From contig JAGXHS010000119.1 of assembly GCA_024636075.1 (NCBI GenBank), positions 1-7,533 of the forward strand: 7,533 nt of DNA, read 5' to 3'. The position numbers and the translations under genes are program-made. The notes under the pieces were generated by a model. The model saw nothing but the letters and a program-made list of their open reading frames with translations, was not told the origin of the DNA and did not search any database. The stretch comes from Propionibacteriaceae bacterium. Its GTDB lineage: Bacteria > Actinomycetota > Actinomycetes > Propionibacteriales > Propionibacteriaceae. Below, piece by piece: positions 1-4,653 of this stretch. The stretch's first letter is position 1, and each line of letters opens with the position of its first letter.

Positions 1-192
1 AGGTTAGCAGTCATGCTCACCATCAGAACTATTCCCGTGATCGCAGGATGGCGGATTGATCACGCACCTTGCCGCGTGGTCGGCACAGCAACCCTTGGGC
101 CTCGCCATCGGGTGCACCCAGAAGTGTGCGTGATCAATCCGCCATCCTGCGATCACGGGAATAGTTCTGATGGTGAGCATGACTGCTAACCT
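1..192. repeat. Perfect 67-bp inverted repeat with 58-bp loop
   Basis: Bases 1-67 are the exact reverse complement of 126-192, without a single mismatch, around a loop at 68-125. I checked the arms base by base. The left arm starts at the first base of the window, so it may be longer outside. Each arm carries GTGATC and GATCAC (37-42 and 58-63 on the left), a smaller inverted repeat inside the large one, and the loop holds the palindrome GGGTGCACCC (110-119). The arms are about half G+C, poorer than the genes around. No reading frame in it looks coding. It lies 61 bp upstream of mscL and points at no obvious T-run, so it is not a normal terminator. Candidates are a small non-autonomous mobile repeat (MITE-like), a long cruciform-forming element, or an assembly fold-back at a contig end. 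Confidence 0.9.
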
Positions 193-242
193 CATCGGCT
201 GGCATGAAGCGTTGGCTCCAACCGGGGGCAGGTGCCGCTGTT

Positions 243-249
243 GAGGAGG
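243..249 (+). promoter_or_regulatory. Ribosome binding site of mscL
   Basis: GAGGAGG lies four bases before the ATG at 254. It is a near-perfect Shine-Dalgarno sequence and fixes the mscL start. I see no convincing -10/-35 pair in 193-242, between the inverted repeat and this site, so the promoter may lie in the repeat or further upstream. Confidence 0.8.
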
Positions 250-253
250 AATC

Positions 254-613
254 ATGGAGGGGTTCAAGAACTTCGTCATGCGTGGCAACTTGGTGGAGTT
301 GGCTGTGGCTTTCATCATGGGCGCCGCATTCGCCACCGTCGTCACCTCGTTCACCGAGGTCATCATGGGCCTGATCGGCAAGGTCGGTGGTGAGCCCGAC
401 TTCACCGCGTGGACTCCCTTCGGTCTGCCGATCGGCGCATTCCTGACCGCGCTGGTGGCATTCCTGATTCTGTCCGCCACCGTGTACTTCTTCTTGGTCA
501 AGCCCTACGAAGCGGCCAAGGAGCGGTTCAGCGCGACCACGGAAGAGGATGCTGGTTCCTCCGCTGAGGACCTGCTCACCGAGATCCGCGACATCCTGCG
601 TGCGAAGAACTGA
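254..613 (+). CDS. mscL: Large-conductance mechanosensitive channel MscL
   Basis: MscL is a homopentameric inner-membrane pore that opens when membrane tension rises and lets solutes out during sudden osmotic downshift. The 119-residue product shows the whole family layout. There is a short amphipathic N-terminal helix (MEGFKNFVMRGN, 1-12), a first membrane helix at about 13-42 with the typical alternation of small residues (LVELAVAFIMGAAFATVV), and a short extracytoplasmic loop at about 43-60. A second membrane helix follows at about 61-82 (GAFLTALVAFLILSATVYFF), and a C-terminal cytoplasmic helix ends in LLTEIRDILR (107-116). It is shorter than the ~136-residue Escherichia coli protein, mainly because the outer loop is reduced, which is normal in actinobacteria. 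The start is fixed by a strong ribosome binding site. It stands alone on the + strand and converges with the minus-strand pair to its right. Confidence 0.96.
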   Translation: MEGFKNFVMRGNLVELAVAFIMGAAFATVVTSFTEVIMGLIGKVGGEPDFTAWTPFGLPIGAFLTALVAFLILSATVYFFLVKPYEAAKERFSATTEEDAGSSAEDLLTEIRDILRAKN

Positions 614-690
614 CCCATCCACAACCGGGTCTCCGTCCCAAGCGGCGCGCCGGGGCACTTTCAGCTACCGAAGAACTATCCCACCGTGGG

Positions 691-1065
691 TCAGATCGCC
701 CCGTGGTGTGGTGGGACGTCCTGCAGCAGTCGCCGATCCGCTGCAGTCATCTGCACATTCGATTGCCGCACCCGCACCGGACCAACCAGGCCGGCGGCCT
801 GCCGGATCTCGGCCATCAGGGCCGCAAACCGGGCTGCAGAGATCTTTTGACGTTGCTCAGCCGCCAGCGGGTGGGGCCATGCGACGCCCGCTGACTGACA
901 TGCTGCGCGATGCTCCTGCAGCTGATCGATGGACCATCCGTGCTCGGCGAGCCACGCCAACACACTCTGGGCCGTGAGGCGATCCGGGAATCGATCCCCC
1001 ACATCCTCAGCGGTCAGCGCCACCGACAATGCACAGCAGTGAGCCGCGTCTCTCTCACTCGCCAC
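691..1065 (-). CDS. Small unrecognised protein overlapping the 3' end of the uridylyltransferase gene
   Basis: This minus-strand frame continues past the uridylyltransferase stop and reads like a real protein of about 124 residues. It has G/C-rich third positions and a mix of short helices (LTAEDVGDRFPDRLTAQ, VLAWLAEHGWSIDQLQEHRA, ISAARFAALMAEIRQAAG) ending in PPHHGAI. I recognise no family and no membrane segment or signal peptide. The frame has no early ATG. I chose the GTG at 1065, which overlaps the upstream gene by 11 bp and would allow translational coupling; a TTG at 1029 or GTG at 1023 is possible and none has a clear ribosome binding site. Upstream of 1065 the same frame is only a shadow of the uridylyltransferase. 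It lies in the same direction directly behind that gene, so the two are probably cotranscribed. It ends 77 bp from the converging mscL. Confidence 0.55.
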   Translation of the reverse strand: MASERDAAHCCALSVALTAEDVGDRFPDRLTAQSVLAWLAEHGWSIDQLQEHRAACQSAGVAWPHPLAAEQRQKISAARFAALMAEIRQAAGLVGPVRVRQSNVQMTAADRRLLQDVPPHHGAI

Positions 1066-2434
1066 CCAGAACCGACCCGTCGGGAATGGTGATCGGCTCA
1101 TCGGTGGCCAGTTCGACATCGCCGCGGACCACCACTCCGGAACCGAACGTGTGATCGCCCTGCACCGTGAGCTTCGTCGCTTCGCGCAGCGACGGGGGAT
1201 GCGGAATTCGCTGCTCGAAATCGTCGACGAGCTTGTAGTAGTCACTGTCCAGCAGAATCTCGGGAGTCGAATCCGTGGTGGCGACAAGTTGTCGGTCATC
1301 ACTGAGGTGGTAGCTGTCGGAGCGCAACAACAGCAGTTCGTTCGTTGTCTTGACCGGCAGGAAACGTGCACGGGGTACACAGATGGCGGTGGCGCCCTCG
1401 AACACCTCCACCGCAGCCCCCATCGCAGATTCGATCTGAATCACCGACGGCGTGCCCGGATCCGCCGGATCAACGGTCTTGGTGTTACGAATCATCGGCA
1501 GGCCCAGCACGGAGTTGCGTTCGGTGAGCGTGTCGCGCAGGACCTGAAGATCGAACCACAGGTTGTTGGTGTGGAAGAACGGGTGCCGGTGCTCATCGGT
1601 GAAAAAGTGCATCTCCTCCTCAGCAGTCTGGCCGGTGTCGCGGAGGATCAACTGGGAGTCGCTCTTGCGGATGGCCAGATGCCCGCCCTTGCGGTCGTTG
1701 ACGGTGCGGCGGCACACCTCGGCGGCGTAGGGGGCGCCCGACTGGGCGAACCAGCCAGCGATCTGGGCGTTCGGCGCGGCGCCCAGGTTGTCACCGTTAG
1801 ACACCGACGCGTAGCGGAAACCCTCGTTCAACAGCGCATCGAGCAGCCCGGAGCCCTCGAGGGCGGGGTAGAGGTCGCCGTGACCGGGAGGACACCACTC
1901 CAGCGAGGGATCATCCGGCCATTCGACGGGTGTCAGGTCTTCGGCGAACAGCTTCGGCTCGCGGTTCTGCATGAAATCGAGCGGCAGCCCCCCCACCGCG
2001 AGATCGGGGTAGCGTGCCAGGGCCTCGAGGGTGTCGTCACGGGTGCGGAACGAGTTCATGAACAGCAGCGGCAGCCGGATCTGGTGCTGTTTGCGCGCCG
2101 AGGTGACCTGGTCGACCAGCAGGTCGAGGAAGTTCTTGCCGTCGCGCACCGTGAGCAACGACTTCGCGCGATCCAGACCCATCGAGGTGCCCAGACCACC
2201 ATTGAGCTTGATGATCACCGTCTTGCCCAGCGCGTCGGCCGCGGCTTCCTCGCTGATGGAGACGTCGTCCAACATCGGCGGTGAGGTCATCGGTTCGATG
2301 TCGTCCTCGCGGATCACACCGGTCTCGCCGGATTCCAGTTGCTTGTAGAACTGACTGAACACCTCGATGGCAGGATCGGCGATGTCCGCTTCGCGCATCT
2401 TGTTCCTGGCTTGGCTCAATCCCTGTTCACTCAT
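1055..2434 (-). CDS. UTP-glucose-1-phosphate uridylyltransferase, UGP2 type
   Basis: This enzyme makes UDP-glucose and pyrophosphate from UTP and glucose-1-phosphate in the cytoplasm, supplying cell-envelope glycans, galactose use and glycogen or trehalose pathways. The 459-residue product belongs to the eukaryote-like UDPGP family, not the usual bacterial GalU family. Visible family motifs are the nucleotide-binding loop KLNGGLGTSMG (76-86) with the following Lys91, CPPGHGD (181-187), NGDNLGA (213-219, the metal-binding aspartate region), HTNNLWF (288-294), IQIESAMGAAV (332-342) and RFLPVKTTNELLLLRSD (357-373). The tail (about 420-459, LTVQGDHTFGSGVVVRGDVEL) fits the left-handed beta-helix of this family. 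The length is normal. The ATG lies six bases after a TAGGCT -10 box, with no clear Shine-Dalgarno, which suggests a leaderless message. A small gene overlaps its 3' end. Confidence 0.95.
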   Translation of the reverse strand: MSEQGLSQARNKMREADIADPAIEVFSQFYKQLESGETGVIREDDIEPMTSPPMLDDVSISEEAAADALGKTVIIKLNGGLGTSMGLDRAKSLLTVRDGKNFLDLLVDQVTSARKQHQIRLPLLFMNSFRTRDDTLEALARYPDLAVGGLPLDFMQNREPKLFAEDLTPVEWPDDPSLEWCPPGHGDLYPALEGSGLLDALLNEGFRYASVSNGDNLGAAPNAQIAGWFAQSGAPYAAEVCRRTVNDRKGGHLAIRKSDSQLILRDTGQTAEEEMHFFTDEHRHPFFHTNNLWFDLQVLRDTLTERNSVLGLPMIRNTKTVDPADPGTPSVIQIESAMGAAVEVFEGATAICVPRARFLPVKTTNELLLLRSDSYHLSDDRQLVATTDSTPEILLDSDYYKLVDDFEQRIPHPPSLREATKLTVQGDHTFGSGVVVRGDVELATDEPITIPDGSVLGGE

Positions 2435-2440
2435 GCCCCC

Positions 2441-2446
2441 AGCCTA
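2441..2446 (-). promoter_or_regulatory. Candidate -10 box of a leaderless uridylyltransferase promoter
   Basis: On the minus strand the sequence reads TAGGCT, six bases, ATG. TAGGCT fits the actinobacterial TANNNT -10 pattern, and the six-base gap would put transcription start on the A of the start codon. At a 17-bp spacing the -35 region reads GTGCGA (2464-2469), a weak match to TTGACA. The GGGGG run between box and start is the only ribosome-binding-like element and is too close to the ATG to act well. This is inference from pattern and spacing. Confidence 0.45.
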
Positions 2447-2714
2447 GAGAGACGGCGGCGATCTCGCACAGGTCGGTGCAACAGAGGGGGGCGTCCCCAA
2501 GCGCATATGAAAGCGGTGCCGCCGACGGGCCGAAGCCGTCAATCCACCCCCCAGGAGACATTCATCGAGCGGCAGCCGCTTTCTCGCGAAAGCTTAGGCG
2601 GGCACAGCGTCTGAATCTCAGCTGGCTGAGTTGCTTCAGCTGTCCATCAGGCGGTGGCCCCAGTCGGTCGAGGTGACGGCAGTTTCGGCTGCGGCACGAT
2701 CAAACGAGCTGGTC

Positions 2715-2734
2715 GCGGCGTAGTAAAACGCCGC
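2715..2734. repeat. Hairpin with a 7-bp stem and 6-base loop
   Basis: GCGGCGT (2715-2721) pairs perfectly with ACGCCGC (2728-2734) around AGTAAA. The heptamer GTCGCGG occurs twice beside it (2712-2718 and 2737-2743). There is no T-run on either side, so a classical terminator is unlikely. It could be a protein-binding site near the end of the integrative element. Confidence 0.5.
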
Positions 2735-2750
2735 AAGTCGCGGTACACTC

Positions 2751-2790
2751 GTGGAGATGGAGCAGAGGTTTCCTAACCCTCTGACCTCCC
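2751..2790 (+). other. tRNA-Arg(CCU)-like anticodon arm, candidate attachment core
   Basis: The segment contains a tRNA-like D-loop end (GATGGAGCA, 2755-2763 region), then GAGGT-TTCCTAA-CCCTC (2765-2781). This reads as an anticodon stem of four pairs closing a seven-base loop with T33, anticodon CCT and A37, as in bacterial tRNA-Arg(CCU). After that the T-arm and the 3' acceptor strand are missing, and the D-stem and 5' acceptor are poor, so it is not an intact tRNA gene. tRNA genes are common targets of tyrosine recombinases, and this sits about 120 bp before the integrase. A competing reading is a terminator: CAGAGG (2763-2768) pairs with CCTCTG (2778-2783), with TTTT at 2792-2795. Confidence 0.35.
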
Positions 2791-2841
2791 CTTTTGACAA
2801 GCAGCGAAACTCCGAACTGCCTAGTCACGGCGTCATAGCGT

Positions 2842-2892
2842 GTCCTACGATGTCGAGCGACGTCCTACGGTAGGCTGACTACTAGGCTTACT
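2842..2892. repeat. Short direct repeats and palindrome upstream of the integrase
   Basis: GTCCTACG occurs at 2842-2849 and 2862-2869, exactly 20 bp apart, about two helical turns. TAGGCTGACT (2871-2880) and TAGGCTTACT (2883-2892) follow 12 bp apart with one mismatch. The two sets are joined by the palindrome CCTAC-G-GTAGG (2864-2874). Such clusters are typical of binding sites for a recombinase arm-binding domain, an excisionase or a repressor. Either TAGGCT could also act as a -10 box (TANNNT) for the integrase, although no good -35 stands 17 bp before them. Confidence 0.55.
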
Positions 2893-2895
2893 GAC

Positions 2896-2900
2896 AGGAG
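2896..2900 (+). promoter_or_regulatory. Ribosome binding site of the integrase
   Basis: AGGAG lies eight bases before the ATG at 2909. The closer ATG at 2901 meets a stop after two codons, so this site selects 2909. Confidence 0.65.
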
Positions 2901-2908
2901 ATGCACTG

Positions 2909-4090
2909 ATGGGGAAGCGGCGAGCACGCGGTGAGGGGTCTGTGTTTCAGCTCCACGGCCCTGACTGCCCGCCCAGCATCGACGGGAGACGCCCCGAGCA
3001 TCGCTGCCACGGCAGGTGGCGCGCGCAGGTCAAACTCCCCAACGGCAAAGCGAAGACAGCCACCCGGCCCACCATGAAAGCCGCCCGCGAGGCGCTGCGC
3101 GACATGCACCGCAAGATGGACGCCGGGATGGAGCTCCGAAGCGACACCCTCGCCTCATGGATGGAGCGGTGGATAACCGACATCAAGCCCTACGAGGGGC
3201 GCACACGGCAGGCCACCCTCGATGAGTACCGGTCGCTGGCCGAGCGCTACATCCTGCCGACCATCGGCAACGTCCCCATCGACCAGCTGTCGGCGGATCA
3301 TGTGCACCAGCTGCACCGGGAGATGCGCCAGCTTCCCGTCAAGAATGGGCGGGGCGAGGTGGTGCGATACGGGCTCTCCCCCACGACCATCAACCATGCG
3401 CACAGCGTCCTCCGTTCGGCGTTGATGAGGGCGGTCGATGAGCGGCGCATCGCCTACAACCCTGCGCAGGTGGTGAGGCCGCCGGCGGTGAGCAATGAGA
3501 CGCGCAAAGCTCAGCCGTCGATGGATGAGCTCCGCCGGATCAGGGACTCGGCGCGGACTGCACGCGAGCTGTCGCGGGTGCTGGTCGCATTCCTTGGGTT
3601 GCGGCAGGGGGAGGCACTCGCGCTGGACTGGGCGGATGTCCACGAGGCTGCAGCTAATCCGCACCTGGTGGTGTCGCACTCGCTGCGCGCCGTGCGCGGG
3701 CAGGGGCTTGTGCTGCAGGCGCCCAAGACGCTGTCATCGACGGCCCGCGTCCCGCTGGATCGTGCGACGGCGGAGGCGCTGCGGTTGTGGCGGATTGAGT
3801 CCGGTGGGATCGGGTTCGTGTTCCCATCCTCGACCGGTGGGGCGTTGCAGCCGTCGCGTGACTACCGGTTGTGGCAGGAGCTCGTTGCGCGGGCAGGTGT
3901 GCGGCACATCACGTTGCACAGTGTGCGGTCGGCTCTCGCGTCGCATCTCAACGCCATGGGCCTGTCGCCTCGCGTGGTTGCTGACGCTTTGCGTCACGCC
4001 AATCCGGACACTGCGCAACGCATTTACGCCAAATCGTCTGAGCTGGAGATCCGGTCGGCTCTGGATGCCGCCTGGGCCGGGGACGCGTAA
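2909..4090 (+). CDS. Tyrosine recombinase (phage-type integrase)
   Basis: This 393-residue protein would catalyse site-specific integration and excision of an element through a covalent tyrosine-DNA intermediate. Domains in order are an N-terminal arm-binding part (about 1-75), with GRWRAQVKLPNGKAKTATRP and the following helix; a core-binding SAM-like domain (about 80-190), from SDTLASWMERWI to NPAQVV; and the catalytic domain (about 200-385). All catalytic residues are visible: Arg232 (GLRQGEALAL), Lys273 (APKT), His337 and Arg340 (LHSVRSALASH), His363 (LRHANPDTAQ) and nucleophile Tyr373 (RIYAK). The HxxR box is HSVR instead of the common HDLR, which is a mild variation. An extra N-terminal stretch (Cys20, His31, Cys33, His34) is discussed as a finding. 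Length and completeness suggest an active enzyme. No excisionase gene is seen beside it, and the candidate attachment core is upstream. Confidence 0.95.
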   Translation: MGKRRARGEGSVFQLHGPDCPPSIDGRRPEHRCHGRWRAQVKLPNGKAKTATRPTMKAAREALRDMHRKMDAGMELRSDTLASWMERWITDIKPYEGRTRQATLDEYRSLAERYILPTIGNVPIDQLSADHVHQLHREMRQLPVKNGRGEVVRYGLSPTTINHAHSVLRSALMRAVDERRIAYNPAQVVRPPAVSNETRKAQPSMDELRRIRDSARTARELSRVLVAFLGLRQGEALALDWADVHEAAANPHLVVSHSLRAVRGQGLVLQAPKTLSSTARVPLDRATAEALRLWRIESGGIGFVFPSSTGGALQPSRDYRLWQELVARAGVRHITLHSVRSALASHLNAMGLSPRVVADALRHANPDTAQRIYAKSSELEIRSALDAAWAGDA

Positions 4091-4234
4091 CCAATCGGGG
4101 CATGCAAGAATTCCCCCGGCAGCTTGAGGATGTCGGCGAAGGAGTTCCCGGTAGACCCCGGGATCATCACTGACCGGGACGCTCGTCATGATCAACCCGA
4201 CAGGCCTTCCGCCGTTCCCCGGACGCACAAAACT

Positions 4235-4266
4235 GGCCCCCCTCAACCCGTAGGTCGAGGGGGGCC
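4235..4266. terminator. Strong GC-rich hairpin terminator
   Basis: GGCCCCCCTC (4235-4244) pairs perfectly over 10 bp with GAGGGGGGCC (4257-4266). After one mismatch three more pairs (ACC with GGT) close a CGTA loop. On the + strand it follows the integrase by 144 bp, has four A residues before it and no T-run after it. Read on the minus strand the stem is followed by AGTTTTG, the usual intrinsic-terminator tail. It can therefore stop integrase transcripts as a stem-only terminator of the actinobacterial kind, and should stop minus-strand transcription more efficiently. It also insulates the integrase from the SEC-C gene. Confidence 0.8.
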
Positions 4267-4641
4267 TAGCCTTGCGTCGAGAGTGAGCGCGCTAAAGCAG
4301 ATGAGAGTGTTAGCCTGAATCCGTGGATCGACTTTCGCGACGGTCCCGATAGGGGCGCTTCGACGGTCACCTGATTGTGGACGTGACTCATCCGCTGGTC
4401 TGCCCAGCTTTTCCACGTCGTCTGGTTCCTCGGGTCGGGCCTGATGGGGCGGATGGTCAGTTCACGCGGGCAGGGGTGGCCCGGTGGCTGCGGTGAACAC
4501 GCTGTGCCAATTGAGCAGTTGTATTACACGTGGGCGAAAGCTGGCCTCAGCGGGGTTGGCATGTACCCGGCTCTCGTGGCTTGCGTTCAGACAGTGATGT
4601 CGTTCTGTGCTGCGGTCCAGGGAAGAATCGGCCCCTTGCGA

Positions 4642-4647
4642 CACAAT
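4642..4647 (+). promoter_or_regulatory. Candidate -10 box for a leaderless SEC-C gene
   Basis: CACAAT matches TATAAT at four positions and ends six bases before the GTG at 4654. That is the same gap as between the -10 box and ATG of the uridylyltransferase gene. No good -35 is seen at 17 bp (AGGGAA). There is no Shine-Dalgarno before this GTG, which agrees with leaderless initiation. Weak evidence, by analogy. Confidence 0.25.
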
Positions 4648-4653
4648 TGGGCG

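Larger units (their letters stand above)
2435..2908. other. 474-bp intergenic region upstream of the integrase
   Basis: No convincing gene lies here; the short open frames on the + strand have no plausible ribosome binding site and no protein-like composition. From left to right it holds the divergent uridylyltransferase promoter, the inverted repeat CTCAGC-TG-GCTGAG (2617-2630), a 7-bp hairpin (2715-2734), a tRNA-like segment (2751-2790), a TTGACA hexamer (2794-2799) and short direct repeats before the integrase (2842-2892). The part from about 2690 is visibly poorer in G+C than the genes on both sides, as expected near the edge of an acquired element. Confidence 0.6.
4091..4653. other. 563-bp region without a convincing gene
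   Basis: Between the integrase stop and my chosen SEC-C gene start I see no protein-like frame on either strand. It contains the strong GC hairpin at 4235-4266 and two copies of CGACGGTC (4338-4345 and 4361-4368, 23 bp apart). The frame of the downstream gene is open back to an ATG at 4444, but the 70 residues this would add are rich in Cys, Gly and Trp and unlike the rest, so I treat 4444-4653 as untranslated. A 21-codon open frame at 4188-4253 (starting MINPTG) has no ribosome binding site. Confidence 0.5.

Noticed and set aside
612..631. GACCC...GGGTC pair overlapping the mscL stop as a terminator
   Set aside because: Only five pairs with a 10-base loop and no T-run; too weak to call.
643..652. 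Palindrome CGGCGCGCCG between mscL and the converging gene
   Set aside because: It is a self-complementary 10-mer without a loop or T-run, common by chance in high-GC DNA and not a terminator.
1151..2284. Long open frame (377 codons) on the + strand
   Set aside because: It lies entirely antisense to the well-supported uridylyltransferase gene; its Arg/Gly/Val-rich composition is that of a high-GC shadow frame.
2794..2823. TTGACA as the -35 box of an integrase promoter
   Set aside because: At 17-18 bp downstream the sequence is CTGCCT or TGCCTA, poor -10 matches, so the hexamer alone does not support a promoter.
2751..2830. An intact tRNA-Arg gene
   Set aside because: No T-arm with a TTCGA-like loop and no acceptor 3' strand complementary to the 5' side are present; only the anticodon arm and part of the D-loop resemble a tRNA.
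3734..4246. 170-codon open frame on the minus strand reaching past the integrase end
   Set aside because: Most of it is antisense to the integrase catalytic domain. The part beyond is not protein-like and it has no ribosome binding site.
4188..4253. 21-codon frame starting MINPTGLPPF before the terminator
   Set aside because: There is no ribosome binding site and it ends inside the hairpin. It could be a leader peptide, but nothing supports translation.
4338..4368. Two CGACGGTC copies as an operator
   Set aside because: Two octamers 23 bp apart without symmetry or promoter context can be chance in this base composition.
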